Origin: Verrucomicrobiaceae bacterium
GTDB taxonomy: Bacteria > Verrucomicrobiota > Verrucomicrobiia > Verrucomicrobiales > Verrucomicrobiaceae
DNA length: 64,000 nt
NCBI GenBank assembly: GCA_019694165.1
Contig: JAIBCL010000021.1
Location: 43,688-107,687 of the forward strand
Reading direction: 5' to 3'
A model generated the notes under the pieces. That model did not search any database, was not told the DNA's origin, and saw nothing but the letters and a program-made list of their open reading frames with translations. Positions 49,493 through 59,945 of this stretch are shown in pieces. Numbering within the stretch: position 1 is the stretch's first letter; every line of letters begins with the position of its first letter. A program made the position numbers and the translations under genes.

Positions 49493-51793
49493 ATGCCCAC
49501 TCGATCCTCATCCTCCAAACCCACGGCCAGCTCCAAAACAAGCGGCCGCGCCACCAAGGCGCGCGCCGGTGAGGAGGCATTGGAGGACGAGAACAACGCC
49601 ACGCCAGGCAAGGCAGCCGCACCGAAGGACAAGAAGATTCTTTCCCTCATCGACGACGAAGCACCGAAGAAGCGCGCGCCGCGCAAAGAAGGCTCGGTGC
49701 TGCCGAAGCTCGGTGCCACCAAGCCCGCGGCGGCAAAGGCAGGAGAGCCGGCAAAGCCCGCGGCGCCCGCGAGGCCGACGCTCGACGAGCAGAAGGGCAA
49801 GGCGCTGAACCTCTTTGAAGAGCAGGAGAAGCGCGCCGTGGCGCGTGCGCAGCGCAAGCTCGAAGCCGAGAGCGCTCCGCCCCCGCTTCCTGCGCCGAGC
49901 ATGCTGCCACCGATCTCCATCCTCAGGCAGCCCGCCGCCGAGGCCGCGCCGCCACCGGTGCCAAAGGAACCTGAGGCGGTCTCCGTCGAGCTGACCGAGA
50001 CCGGAGAAAAAATCATTCATCTCAAGCCGCCGATCATCGTGAAGGATCTGGCCGAGAAGCTCGGCCTCAAGCCCTTCAAAGTGCTTTCCGACCTCATCGC
50101 GCTGAAGGTCTTCGTGCAGAATGCCGAGAAATCCATCGACCTCGACATCGCGGAGAAAGTCTGTGAAAAGCACGGCTTCAAACTCGAGCGCGAGAAACGC
50201 GAAAAAGGAGCGGGCGTGCACAAGGTGGAGGAGGTCATCGTCGAGCCACCGCCGCCCACGCCTGAAGAGGAGGCGAAGGAGGAATTCGAGCTGCGCGCGC
50301 CGATCATCACCTTCATGGGCCATGTCGATCATGGGAAGACCTCGCTGCTTGATGCCATCCGCAAAACGCACGTCACCGCGAAGGAAGCCGGCGGCATCAC
50401 GCAGCACATCGGCGCCTACACCGTCGTGCACAATGGCAAGCCGATCACCTTCCTCGACACGCCGGGCCACGCCGCCTTCTCCGCCATGCGTGCGCGCGGT
50501 GCGAACGTCACCGACATCGTCGTGCTCGTCGTCGCCGCAGATGACGGCATCATGCCGCAGACCAAAGAAGCACTCAGCCACGCGAAGGCCGCCGAAGTGA
50601 CGATCGTCGTCGCCATCAACAAATGCGACCTGCCCACCGCGAACGTCATGCGCGTAAAGTCGCAGCTTCAGGACATCGGCCTGCAGCCTGTCGATTGGGG
50701 CGGCCAGGTGGAGTGCATCGAAGTCTCCGCGAAGAGCGGCGCGGGCCTCGACACACTTTTGGAAACGATGAGCCTCCAGGCCGAGGTGCTCGAACTGAAG
50801 GCCAACCCGCGCGCGTCCGCGCGTGCGACGGTCATCGAGGCATCCATGCAGGCCGGCAGAGGGCCGGTCGCGACCGTAATCGTGAACCAGGGCACCCTCA
50901 AGGTTGGCCAGCCTTTCATATGCGGGCCGCATTGGGGCAAGGTGAAGGCGCTGGTCATCAACGGCTCGGAGAACGTCAAGACCGTGCGCCCCGGCATGCC
51001 GGCGGAGGTCATCGGCTTCAGCGACTCGCCGCACGTCGGTGATGAACTCGTGGCCATGGAGAACGAGCGCTCGGCGAAGAAGCTCAGCGAGGAGCGCCTC
51101 GAAGAACAGCGCCAGAAGAAGCTCCAGGCACCGCGCCGCTCCACGCTCGAGAGCCTCTTCGCCAACATCGAGGAAGGCGGCAAGAAGTCCCTCAAGATCG
51201 TGCTCAAGTGCGACGTGCAGGGCTCCGTGGAGGCCGTGTCGAAGTGCCTCACCGACATCAAGTCCGACAAGATCAAGCTCGAAATCCTTCATGCCGACAG
51301 CGGCGCCATCTCCGAGTCCGACGTGCTCCTGGCCTCCGCCTCCGACGCCATCGTGGTCGGGTTCAATGTGAAGGTCGAGAACAAGGCCCTCGCCGTGGCG
51401 AAGCGCGAGTCCGTGCAGGTGAAGCTCTACTCCATCATCTACGAACTCGTCGATCAGGTCAGGGACGCGCTCGTCGGCATGCTTGATCCGCTCAACCGCG
51501 AAAACGTCATCGGCCACGCGCGCGTGAAGCAGGTTTTCAAGCTCACGAAGGGCAAGGTGGGCGGCTCCGTCGTCATCGACGGCCGCATCGACCGCAAGGC
51601 CCGCGCCCGCGTGCTGCGCAACGGCCAGGCCGTTTACGACGGCGGCCTCGAAACACTGCGCCGCTTCCAGGACGAAGTGCCCGAAGTACGCAACGGGCTC
51701 GAATGCGGCATCAAGCTCTCCGGTTTCAGCGACTACGAAGAAGGCGACATCATCGAGTGCTACGAACTGGAGAAGATCGCGCAGACGCTTTGA
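49493..51793 (+). CDS. infB: Translation initiation factor IF-2
   Basis: A 766-residue GTPase that places initiator tRNA on the 30S subunit. A low-complexity Lys/Ala/Pro-rich N-terminus (about residues 1-170) precedes an IF2-N-like segment ([20 protein letters not shown]) and the G domain: [10 protein letters not shown] (G1), [10 protein letters not shown] (G2), DTPGH (G3), NKCD (G4), SAKSG (G5). Domains II-IV follow to the end. It lies 84 bp after nusA in the same operon. No Shine-Dalgarno precedes the ATG. Confidence 0.98.
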   Translation: MPTRSSSSKPTASSKTSGRATKARAGEEALEDENNATPGKAAAPKDKKILSLIDDEAPKKRAPRKEGSVLPKLGATKPAAAKAGEPAKPAAPARPTLDEQKGKALNLFEEQEKRAVARAQRKLEAESAPPPLPAPSMLPPISILRQPAAEAAPPPVPKEPEAVSVELTETGEKIIHLKPPIIVKDLAEKLGLKPFKVLSDLIALKVFVQNAEKSIDLDIAEKVCEKHGFKLEREKREKGAGVHKVEEVIVEPPPPTPEEEAKEEFELRAPIITFMGHVDHGKTSLLDAIRKTHVTAKEAGGITQHIGAYTVVHNGKPITFLDTPGHAAFSAMRARGANVTDIVVLVVAADDGIMPQTKEALSHAKAAEVTIVVAINKCDLPTANVMRVKSQLQDIGLQPVDWGGQVECIEVSAKSGAGLDTLLETMSLQAEVLELKANPRASARATVIEASMQAGRGPVATVIVNQGTLKVGQPFICGPHWGKVKALVINGSENVKTVRPGMPAEVIGFSDSPHVGDELVAMENERSAKKLSEERLEEQRQKKLQAPRRSTLESLFANIEEGGKKSLKIVLKCDVQGSVEAVSKCLTDIKSDKIKLEILHADSGAISESDVLLASASDAIVVGFNVKVENKALAVAKRESVQVKLYSIIYELVDQVRDALVGMLDPLNRENVIGHARVKQVFKLTKGKVGGSVVIDGRIDRKARARVLRNGQAVYDGGLETLRRFQDEVPEVRNGLECGIKLSGFSDYEEGDIIECYELEKIAQTL

Positions 51794-51901
51794 GATTTCA
51801 GATTTGAAATTTCGACTGTCAGATGCCGCCGCCTCGTCCGGCCATACAACATCGCCGACCCGCGCCGCTTCCGTCCTTCCGCCCCTCCAGTCCCCTTCCC
51901 C

Positions 51902-52285
51902 ATGAAACACCGTGTCGAACGCGTCAGCGAACTCATCCGCCGCGAACTCGGCGCCATCCTCGAGCGCGACTTCCGCTTCGAGAACGTGCTCGTCACCATC
52001 CACGACGTGAGTCCCACGCCCGACTTCAAGCAGGCGTTCGTTTACCTCGGCGTCATCGGCAAGGAGCACGAGAAGGACATGGTGCTCAGGAAGCTCAACG
52101 CCGGCCGCCCCGCCATCCAGCGCGATCTCTACAAGCGCGTGAAGCTGCGCAACTCCCCCTCCCTCGTGTTCCGCGTCGATGATTCCATCGAGCGCGGCAC
52201 GCGCGTGCTCGACATCATCAACAACCTCCCGCCCATGGCCGACCCCGCCCCGGAGACCGAGGGCGCGCAAGACAGGGTGGAGTAG
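51902..52285 (+). CDS. rbfA: Ribosome-binding factor A
   Basis: A 127-residue KH-fold protein that assists 16S rRNA maturation. RVERVSELIRRELGAILER at the N-terminus, VSPTPDFKQAFVYLGVIG, and LRNSPSLVFRVDDSIERGTRV with the conserved R-x-x-P-x-L-x-F-x-x-D pattern fit the family. It follows infB by 108 bp as in the classical operon. Confidence 0.93.
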   Translation: MKHRVERVSELIRRELGAILERDFRFENVLVTIHDVSPTPDFKQAFVYLGVIGKEHEKDMVLRKLNAGRPAIQRDLYKRVKLRNSPSLVFRVDDSIERGTRVLDIINNLPPMADPAPETEGAQDRVE

Positions 52286-52382
52286 AGGGACTGGCAGGTG
52301 ATTGCGGCCGTCCCTGGGTTTTGGCCCGCACATCCACAATTTGCCTTGTCACTTCCGCGCGGCTTTTCACACTGCGCGCCCC

Positions 52383-52991
52383 ATGTCCACCATCGTCGTC
52401 GCACAGAAAAATGGAGTCGCCTGCATCGGCGCGGACACGCTCAGCAGCCTCGGCTCCCTGCGGCAGAAGGCTCATCATGTGGTGAACAAAACGAAGATCT
52501 CTCGTGTGGGCGACACCATGATCGGCCTCACGGGCACCTCCGCCAGCCTCGTGGTGATGAACAGCTACTTCGCCAATCCCGACCGGCCGCGGGATTTCTC
52601 TTCGTCCGACGCCATCTTCGAGACCTTCCGCCACGCGCATCACTGGCTGAAGACCGAGTACTTCATGGCCGCGCATCCGGAGAAGGATGACGAGTACGAG
52701 ACCACGCAGTTCTACGGCCTCGCGGCAAACCCTCACGGCATTTTCGCGCTCTATTCTTTCCGTTCCGCGCAGCAGTTTCACAAGTTCTGGGCCGCCGGCT
52801 CGGGCCGTGACTACGCGCTCGGGGCGATGCAGGTGATGTTCGACAAGTGCAAGACCGCCGAGGAAATCGTGCGCACCGGCCTCGACGCGGCAGCGGAGTT
52901 CGACAGCGCGACGGGCGGACCGTATGAGATTCACATCATCCCGCTCGCCTCCGCAAAGCCTGCGGCCCGCCCGGCACCCCGCCGGAAGTAG
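52383..52991 (+). CDS. HslV/proteasome-beta-like Ntn hydrolase
   Basis: A 202-residue protein from the ATG at 52383. After Met removal the sequence begins STIVVAQKNGVACIGADTL, which aligns with the start of HslV; the nucleophile position would be Ser2 (or Thr3) instead of Thr. The Lys33-equivalent region (KAHHVVNKTKISRVGDTMIG) and a typical later GSGRDYALGAMQVM segment are present. HslV needs the HslU ATPase, but no hslU gene is adjacent. It may be an independent peptidase relative of the family. It starts 97 bp after rbfA. Confidence 0.8.
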   Translation: MSTIVVAQKNGVACIGADTLSSLGSLRQKAHHVVNKTKISRVGDTMIGLTGTSASLVVMNSYFANPDRPRDFSSSDAIFETFRHAHHWLKTEYFMAAHPEKDDEYETTQFYGLAANPHGIFALYSFRSAQQFHKFWAAGSGRDYALGAMQVMFDKCKTAEEIVRTGLDAAAEFDSATGGPYEIHIIPLASAKPAARPAPRRK

Positions 52992-53018
52992 TCCGCCGCA
53001 TTCAAATCGTCCACCACC

Positions 53019-55076
53019 ATGAAATCCAAGCTCTGTGTTCTTCTCCTTCTCGCCGCCGGTGTCGTCCTGGCGGATGGCCCGAAAGACAATGTGGCCGATC
53101 AAGTACGCCCCATCCCGCCGCCCGGCGTGCCCTTGCCGGAAGCTGACAAGGCCGCGCTGACGAAGGGACTCGGCGAATTGCGCGCAGCGATCGATGCGGC
53201 GGCGAAGGCGCAGGAGAAGAATCCGAAGCTGGCCGATCTGCTGCCGGACGTGGAGGTGTATCACAAGGCGGTCGATTGGGCGCTGCGCTACAACGAATTC
53301 CTCATCGGCAAGGACGCGACGAAGGACAACAAGAAGGATTTCGAGAAGGAAGTGAAAGTTGCCAACGAGCTGCTTGCGGAAGGCAGGCAGCGCGCGGAGC
53401 AGCTCAAGAACGGCCAGTGGCCGTGGACTCGGCAGACGGGTCTCGTCGTGCGCGGCTACCGCTCAAAGATTGACGGCTCGGTGCAGCCATATGGCATGGT
53501 GATCCCGGACACTTACGGCTGGGCACCCGCGCGGCTCGATGCGTGGTGTCATGGACGCGGCGAGACATTGAGCGAGATGGCCTTCATCGATCAGCGTCGC
53601 AAAACGGTCGGCAACATTTCTCCGACCGGCGCGCTCGTGCTGCATCCGTATGGCCGCTACTGCTGCGCGAACAAGTTCGCCGGCGAGATCGATCTTCTCG
53701 AAGCCATCGAGCACGCAAAGAAGTTCTACAACATCGATGCCGACCGCATGATCATCCGGGGCTTCAGCATGGGCGGCGCTTCGACCTGGCAGTTCGCCAC
53801 GCATTATCCGAGCCTGTGGTGCGCGGCGAATCCTGGCGCGGGATTTGCCGAGACGCCGGAGTTTTTGAAGGTCTTCCAGACTGAAGATGTCTCCACGGTG
53901 CCGTGGTATGAGCAGAAGCTCTGGCATTGGTACAACTCGACCGACCACGCCCTGAATCTCTTCCACTGCCCGACCGTGGCCTACAGCGGCGAGATCGACA
54001 AACAAAAGCAGGCCGCCGACATCATGGAGCAATATCTGCGGGCTGAGAACATCGACATGCTGCACATCATCGGCCCGCAGACCGCGCACAAGATTCATCC
54101 CGACTCGCTCGTCGAGATCGAGCGCCGCCTCGCGGAGATCGCCTCCGTGGGCCGCGGCAAGATGCCATGGGAGGTGCATTTCACGACATGGATGCTGCGC
54201 TACAATCAGCAATACTGGATCACCGTCGATGAACTCCAGCAGCAATGGGAGCGCGCGCGCGTTCACGCAAAACTCACCACGCAGACCAGCGCCGCGATCA
54301 AGACGCAAAACATCGCCGCCCTCACCATCGACTGGCCCGCCGGCCAGTGCCCGATGGCGCTGATGCAAAAGCCGGTGGTCGAGATCGACGGCCAGAGGAT
54401 TCCCGTGAGCCGGCCGAAGAGCGACCGCTCGTGGCGCGTGCACTTGCGCAAGAAGGGCGACAAGTGGCTCGAGTCCCTCAGCGCGCATGAAGACGGACTC
54501 GTGAAACAACACGGCCTGCAGGGGCCGGTCGACGATGCGTTCATGGACTCGTTTGTTTTCGTGAAGCCCGCCGGCGCCGGTTGGAATGCCAAGGTGGATG
54601 AATGGGTGAAGGCCGAGATGGACCGCGCCGTCTTCGAGTGGCGTCGTCAGTTCCGCGGCGACGTGAAGGTGAAGGCCGACAAAGACATCACCGATGCCGA
54701 CATCGCGAACAGCAATCTCGTCCTCTGGGGCGATCCGCAGAGCAATCCGCTCATCGCGAAGATCGGCAACAAGCTGCCCGTGAAGTGGACGAAGGATCAG
54801 CTAACCGCGAATGGCAAAAACTTCGCCGCCGCCACGAGCGCACCCGTTTTGATTTATCCGAATCCGCTGAACCCGAAGCGCTACGTCGTCATCAACAGCA
54901 GCTTCACGTATCGCGAATACGATTACCTGAACAACGCCCGCCAGGTCGCGAAGCTGCCCGACTGGGCCGTGATCGATCTCAATTCACCACGCACCTCGCG
55001 CGCCCCCGGCGGCATCGCCGATGCGGGCTTCTTCGACGAGCACTGGCAATGGAAGCCAGCGCCGGAAAAGAAGTGA
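53019..55076 (+). CDS. Secreted prolyl-oligopeptidase-like hydrolase
   Basis: A 685-residue protein with a signal peptide (MKSKLCVLLLLAAGVVLADG). A helical N-terminal region (about 40-140) is followed by an alpha/beta hydrolase domain with the nucleophile elbow RGFSMGGAS (about residue 251) and a likely His in GPQTAHKIHPDS. The C-terminal 300 residues form additional beta domains. It acts outside the cytoplasm; the substrate could be peptides or carbohydrate esters. It starts 27 bp after the Ntn hydrolase gene. Confidence 0.83.
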   Translation: MKSKLCVLLLLAAGVVLADGPKDNVADQVRPIPPPGVPLPEADKAALTKGLGELRAAIDAAAKAQEKNPKLADLLPDVEVYHKAVDWALRYNEFLIGKDATKDNKKDFEKEVKVANELLAEGRQRAEQLKNGQWPWTRQTGLVVRGYRSKIDGSVQPYGMVIPDTYGWAPARLDAWCHGRGETLSEMAFIDQRRKTVGNISPTGALVLHPYGRYCCANKFAGEIDLLEAIEHAKKFYNIDADRMIIRGFSMGGASTWQFATHYPSLWCAANPGAGFAETPEFLKVFQTEDVSTVPWYEQKLWHWYNSTDHALNLFHCPTVAYSGEIDKQKQAADIMEQYLRAENIDMLHIIGPQTAHKIHPDSLVEIERRLAEIASVGRGKMPWEVHFTTWMLRYNQQYWITVDELQQQWERARVHAKLTTQTSAAIKTQNIAALTIDWPAGQCPMALMQKPVVEIDGQRIPVSRPKSDRSWRVHLRKKGDKWLESLSAHEDGLVKQHGLQGPVDDAFMDSFVFVKPAGAGWNAKVDEWVKAEMDRAVFEWRRQFRGDVKVKADKDITDADIANSNLVLWGDPQSNPLIAKIGNKLPVKWTKDQLTANGKNFAAATSAPVLIYPNPLNPKRYVVINSSFTYREYDYLNNARQVAKLPDWAVIDLNSPRTSRAPGGIADAGFFDEHWQWKPAPEKK

Positions 55077-55551
55077 CCGGCCAGTAGGCCGCGTGACGGA
55101 TTTTCTCAGTTGTCGCCGAACGAGGGGGGGGGCGTGCCCGGGCGCGACGTGCATCGCACGTTGATTTTCGGCACGCACGCAGACTCCGTCCATCGACGGC
55201 GATGGCGAGATGGCCTTCCCTACCTCCCTCGTCAACAGCGGCACGACCACGCAGGTGCTTGGCGCCTTGGGTCCACGTCCGATCGCCTGAAGCAGGAGAG
55301 CAGGAGCACCATCCGTGCTTGCTGCGCTGAGTTGCGACCGCCAACCGACCGCCCTCACGACAGTTCAGCGCGATCCGGCGAGCCGCTGTTTCCGGCGGGA
55401 CTCACCCACAAAAAAAATATTGTGATCCGGTCGGCGATCATCTTGAATCACGGTCCTGAATTGCAAAATGATGCGCGGCTCAACTCATGACAACGAATTT
55501 GGTGGAAGCCATCACCCGCATTCAAATCAACCTCACATCCCCGCTGTCACG
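55077..55551. other. Intergenic stretch with a possible coding relic
   Basis: No complete gene. On the plus strand near 55190-55290 one frame reads DGDGEMAFPTSLVNSGTTTQ then VLGALGPRPIA before a stop, which could be the end of a decayed gene. Near 55410-55430, CACAA and TTGTG flank an A-rich run. Otherwise nothing is recognisable. Confidence 0.4.
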
Positions 55552-58500
55552 ATGAAAACTCATGCATCCCCCGATTGGCAGGCTCCAGCCGCAAAGCCCC
55601 GATTCACAGTTCCCGGCCTCGTGCCATCGGCCTTCGGCAGACGGGCTGTCCTGCTGGCGGCAGCCATTCATGCCATGACGGCGATGGGCGCTGATACCGT
55701 TCCGTCCCGTGCCGAGCTGCAGAGTCCGCAGGATGCCGGGCCGAAGTTTATCCCCGGCGTGGAAGAGATCGTGGGCACGACGACGACGCTCGCGATGAAC
55801 AACAACGAGCCGACCATCGCCATTGATCCGCACAACCCGCAGCGCATCGCGGTGGCCACGTACCTCGGGATCCGCGTATCCACCGACGGAGGCACCAGCT
55901 TTCAGCCGCGGGTGAACGTGACGGCCCCCGTTGGCTACTCGACTGGCAGCGGCGGCGACTCTTCGCTGGCCTACGACAGCCAGGGCCGCCTCTTCTGGAC
56001 GTTCCTTTTGCGGGAGACGTCCACCGGCGGCTTCGATGTGTTTATTGCACAATGCAACCCGACCACTGGCGCCATCCTCGCCGGGTATCCTTACAACTTG
56101 AGTTCGCTGGCGGGGGTGCCGAATGACGGCGGCACGACCCACTCTCACGACAAGGAATGGCTCGCCGCGGATGCGACGACAACGAGTCCTTTCCGTGACA
56201 GCCTGTATGTGTCGTGGACAGATTTCCAGCCCTCCGGCACCGTCATCTACACGACAACTTCGACGGATCAGGGCGTGACCTGGAGCGCCGCCGTCACCCT
56301 GTCAGGAGCGGGCGAGGGTTTCGTCTGGCCGTGCGAAAACACTGTGGCTCCCAATGGCGATGTGTATGTGGCCTACCACTCCCAGCCGACTTTCAGCACC
56401 GGAAATCCGGATGGAACCACCGGCAAGATTTTCGTGCTGAGATCGACCAACGGTGGCTCGACCTTCCCGCAGAAGAATCTCGCCTTCGCCGCAGGCCTGG
56501 CCGACCTCACCTACAATCGTCAAAGCGGGACACGGCTCATCGCGGGCACGCAGTTCTGGCTCCAAGGCAGCGTGCAGCCGCGCATCCTCGCGGACCCCAA
56601 AACCCCGGGACGCATGTATTGCATCGTGAACGATCAGCCGAACGGTTCCGACTTTGCCGACGTGTTCATCGCCACCTCGACCAACAACGGCGGCAGTTGG
56701 GGCGCGCCGGTCAAGATCAACGGCGGAGCCTTGGGCACCATCCAGGTGATGCCGTCGGCGGCGATCGATCCGGTCACCGGCGTCATTGTCGTGACCTACT
56801 ACGACAACCGCAACCTGCAAACCAACGCCGGTGGCAAATACCTGCTCGACGTCTATTCCACGCGCAGCGTGGATGGCGGCGTGACGTGGAGCCCCGAGAT
56901 CCAGGTGAATACGGCCCTCTTTGATCCTGACCTCAATGCACCGTGCCGCTATGGCCCCTCGGGCTGCGGCTCCCCGGACAGCGTCAACACACTTCGCATC
57001 GGTGAATACAACGGGATCGCCATCGGCGGCGGCGTGGCGGCCACCGTATGGACTGGCAACAACGCGTCAAACTTCCAGGACACCTTCTTCACCCAGTTCC
57101 TCGCTCCCGCAGGCCCGTCAGCAGTGGCTTCATCGCTTGGCAGCGCGGTCACCGGAGAGTTCGCCCCGAATGCCGCGGGTGCCAATGATGGCACCAAATT
57201 TGACGTGCTGAAGCGCGGCGGTTCCCTCGCGGAGAATGGCACCCTGGTTTTCCCCGGCCATCTCCTCGTCGGCACCGGTGGCGTGACCCTGTCGCCCAAC
57301 AACTACATGGGTTTGTGGAAGCAGGCGGGCACTTCCCTCTCCCGCCTTGCCCGCAGTGGCGACAATGCGCCGGAGACCGGCGCGACGGCCGCGAAGTTCG
57401 ATGTGCTTCCACAAGTACCAGCCATCAACGACAGCGGCGAGGTCACCTTCCTCGCCTCGCTCGCCGGCAGCGGTGCCAGCACGCCCGCAACCACCGTCGA
57501 TAATGACACCGGCCTGTGGAGCGAACTCGGAGGCACCGGCATCGGCATCCTCATGCGTGAGGGAGACACCATTCCGTCAGCCTCTCCGCTGCAGATCGGC
57601 GCCTTCGCGTCCGGTGCCTACGCCACTGCGCACACCGGTGCTTCGACCGGTGAAGCCGCGTTCGCCGTCACGATGAAGAATGGCAGCACCGACACCGCGA
57701 TCCTGCGCGCCAGCATCGCCGGCGCAAATGTCACCACCGTCGGTGTCGTCGCGCGCCAGAACACGGCCATGCCCGGCGTGGCTGGCGAGCAGTTCGGCAA
57801 TCTCGCTGGCAACTACACCGACTCAATACGCATGGATGCCACCGGCAACCTCTGCTTTGTGGCCCTCTCTGTGTCAGGTCGTGAGAGCATCTGGTATCAG
57901 CCCGTCGCCGGAGGTTCACCGGTGAAAGCCTTCATCGCCGGGACCGCCGCCACCGGCGACACCGCCCCCGGCACCGGCGGAGCGACCTTCAAGAACATCA
58001 AGTCACCCTCCATCGGCAGCGCCGGCACCATCAGCTTCCGCGGATTCCTCAACAACAACGGCGACAACAGCGGCGGCCTCAAGGGGGACGGCGTCTGGCG
58101 CGGCACCACCGGCGGCGGCTTCACCTGCATCCTGCGAGCCGGCGATGACAACACCAACCGCGCCGGCCTCGGCCTGTCCGTCGGAGCCAAAGTCGGCAAT
58201 GTGTGGCACGGCTGGCTCACCAATGCCAACCACATCGCCCTGCGCGCGTGGGTCGATCTCAACGGCAATGGCACCAGTTCCACCGCCGACGGCGACGTGA
58301 ATGGCATTTTCACCGACCTCAGCGGCACGATGAGCCTGATGACCAGGGTGGGCAATGCCGCCCCTGGTATCGCGGGAGCGACCTTCGCGAGCGTCGATCT
58401 GCCCGTGGTCGGCGGCGTGGAGCAGTGCGCCTTCCTCGGCACGGTGACCGGCGGCGGCACCACGGCGGCGAACAACAAAGGCGTGTGGCGCAGCGCAGCC

Positions 58501-58704
58501 AACGGCGGCGCACCCACCCTCGTGTTGCGCACCGGCGACACGATGACCACCTCGCAAGGCACCAAGACCATCTCCAATGTCGATTTACCCGGCAGCAACA
58601 CGACCGACCGCCGCTGGGAACAGCCCGTGATGGACTCGACGGGCCGCCTGCTTGTCTATGTCACCTTCGTCGGCGGCGCGACCACGGAGGTGCTCATCCC
58701 GTAG
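55552..58704 (+). CDS. Large exported protein with sialidase-like BNR propeller
   Basis: A 1050-residue protein from the ATG at 55552. A late hydrophobic signal (AVLLAAAIHAMTAMGA) is preceded by a long basic N-terminus. The first half (about residues 70-520) is a beta-propeller with Asp-box-like repeats (STDGGTSF, STDQGVTW, STNGGSTF, STNNGGSWG, SVDGGVTW), as in exo-alpha-sialidases and similar proteins. The catalytic Arg triad is not evident. The second half repeats units of about 75 residues such as GDNAPETGATAAKFD, found in surface proteins of Planctomycetota and Verrucomicrobiota. It is probably a cell-surface or secreted binding protein. Confidence 0.8.
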   Translation: MKTHASPDWQAPAAKPRFTVPGLVPSAFGRRAVLLAAAIHAMTAMGADTVPSRAELQSPQDAGPKFIPGVEEIVGTTTTLAMNNNEPTIAIDPHNPQRIAVATYLGIRVSTDGGTSFQPRVNVTAPVGYSTGSGGDSSLAYDSQGRLFWTFLLRETSTGGFDVFIAQCNPTTGAILAGYPYNLSSLAGVPNDGGTTHSHDKEWLAADATTTSPFRDSLYVSWTDFQPSGTVIYTTTSTDQGVTWSAAVTLSGAGEGFVWPCENTVAPNGDVYVAYHSQPTFSTGNPDGTTGKIFVLRSTNGGSTFPQKNLAFAAGLADLTYNRQSGTRLIAGTQFWLQGSVQPRILADPKTPGRMYCIVNDQPNGSDFADVFIATSTNNGGSWGAPVKINGGALGTIQVMPSAAIDPVTGVIVVTYYDNRNLQTNAGGKYLLDVYSTRSVDGGVTWSPEIQVNTALFDPDLNAPCRYGPSGCGSPDSVNTLRIGEYNGIAIGGGVAATVWTGNNASNFQDTFFTQFLAPAGPSAVASSLGSAVTGEFAPNAAGANDGTKFDVLKRGGSLAENGTLVFPGHLLVGTGGVTLSPNNYMGLWKQAGTSLSRLARSGDNAPETGATAAKFDVLPQVPAINDSGEVTFLASLAGSGASTPATTVDNDTGLWSELGGTGIGILMREGDTIPSASPLQIGAFASGAYATAHTGASTGEAAFAVTMKNGSTDTAILRASIAGANVTTVGVVARQNTAMPGVAGEQFGNLAGNYTDSIRMDATGNLCFVALSVSGRESIWYQPVAGGSPVKAFIAGTAATGDTAPGTGGATFKNIKSPSIGSAGTISFRGFLNNNGDNSGGLKGDGVWRGTTGGGFTCILRAGDDNTNRAGLGLSVGAKVGNVWHGWLTNANHIALRAWVDLNGNGTSSTADGDVNGIFTDLSGTMSLMTRVGNAAPGIAGATFASVDLPVVGGVEQCAFLGTVTGGGTTAANNKGVWRSAANGGAPTLVLRTGDTMTTSQGTKTISNVDLPGSNTTDRRWEQPVMDSTGRLLVYVTFVGGATTEVLIP

Positions 58705-58848
58705 GCGATCCCCTTCCCCTCTCCCGACAACGCACCTTCCTCGGCACGCGCGCGCATGCCGCCGTTCGTCGTTGGGGCCGCCCGGCGGAAGCCTTCGCGG
58801 CGGCGGCTCGAGCCACACGGTGCCATGCCAAGCACCCCGCCCCATGCA

Positions 58849-59595
58849 TCACATCACCATCCCGCCATCCACAGTGAGCACCTGGCCGGTGATGTAGCGC
58901 GCTTCTTCGCTGGCAAGGAAAAGCGCCGCGGCGGCAATGTCAGCAGACTGGCCGAAAGAGCCGAGCGGTATCTTCTTCAAAACCTCCGCCTTCACCTCGT
59001 CATTGAGCACATGCGTCATGTCCGTCTCGATGAACCCCGGTGCGATGGCATTCGCGGTGACGCCGCGGCCGGCGAATTCGCGGGCCAGTGACTTGGTGAA
59101 GCCGATGAGGCCCGCCTTGCTTGCGGCGTAGTTTGCCTGCCCCGCGTTGCCGATGAGGCCGATGACGCTGCTGATGTTGATGATGCGCGCGCCCTTTTGC
59201 TTGAGGATGGAGCGCTGGAAGGCCTTCACCATGTTGAAGGCGCCTTTGAGATTTGTGTCGAGCACGGCGTCCCAGTCAGCCTCGCTCATGCGCAGCAGGA
59301 GGCCGTCCTTGGTGACGCCGGCGTTGTTCACGAGGATGTCCACATGATCGAAGTCGGCCAGGATTCGCTTTCCGAGTTCGGCGGTCGCATTCGCATCGGC
59401 CACATCGACGGCGTAGGCCCTCGCCGCGCCGGGGTGTGCGGCATTGATCGCATCGGCGGCGGCCTGCGAATTGGACTCGGTGCGGCTGACGACGGCCACC
59501 TTCGCACCCTCGCTGGCGAAACGCGTGGCGATGTCCTTTCCAATTCCGCGACCGGCACCGGTGACGACTGCGATCTTGTTATCAAGTTTTCCCAT
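58849..59595 (-). CDS. fabG: 3-oxoacyl-ACP reductase
   Basis: A 248-residue classical SDR from the ATG at 59595. TGAGRGIG (NADP-binding), NNAGVTKDGLLLRM, SSVIG, the catalytic YAASK and APGFIETDMT with a C-terminal GQVLTVDGGMVM are all characteristic of FabG in fatty acid elongation. The gene starts 53 bp downstream of a MITE-like element, on the same strand as ubiE; readthrough from ubiE across the element is possible. Confidence 0.95.
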   Translation of the reverse strand: MGKLDNKIAVVTGAGRGIGKDIATRFASEGAKVAVVSRTESNSQAAADAINAAHPGAARAYAVDVADANATAELGKRILADFDHVDILVNNAGVTKDGLLLRMSEADWDAVLDTNLKGAFNMVKAFQRSILKQKGARIINISSVIGLIGNAGQANYAASKAGLIGFTKSLAREFAGRGVTANAIAPGFIETDMTHVLNDEVKAEVLKKIPLGSFGQSADIAAAALFLASEEARYITGQVLTVDGGMVM

Positions 59596-59648
59596 GATGC
59601 GCGCGACGATGACGAGCCGCCGATGCAGCGCAAGCGCCAAGGCGCTCA

Positions 59649-59945
59649 GAGCCTGTCCGGCAAATGCCCTGAATCATCATAGCCAGGCAAACGAAAGCGT
59701 GAGAGCAAACAGAAACGTCCCCCTCACCCCAGCCCTCTCCCACAGGGAGAGGGAGCAAAATGAGCTGCCGCTCGAATGACAAAACACCATTTTCGTTGCG
59801 GCGCGGGAGCGCCGTTGTCTCCCTCTCCCCTGGGGAACCGAGCGACAGCGAGATGGCTGGAGAAGATGCTTCAAAAGAAGTCCAGCAAAGGGCTGGGGTG
59901 AGGGGGTAGAGTTCTCGTGGTTCGAGTGATTTACCGGACAGGCTC
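59649..59945. mobile_element. MITE-like element with 17-bp terminal inverted repeats
   Basis: The 297-bp element is bounded by GAGCCTGTCCGGCAAAT (59649-59665) and ATTTACCGGACAGGCTC (59929-59945), inverted repeats with one mismatch. Both are flanked by TCA (59646-59648 and 59946-59948), a likely 3-bp target duplication. The right TCA is the ubiE stop codon read on the minus strand. It contains nested inverted repeats: CCCCCTCACCCCAGCCCT (59719-59736) with its perfect complement at 59889-59906, and GGGAGAGGGAG (59745-59755) with 59819-59829. It has no coding capacity. The TNA target suggests mobilisation by an IS5-family transposase. Confidence 0.8.

Noticed and set aside
49508..52339. A 943-residue open frame on the minus strand opposite infB and rbfA
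   Set aside because: Long antisense frames are common in GC-rich genes. The composition (Asp, His, Leu, Arg) is typical of a shadow, and infB on the plus strand is certain.
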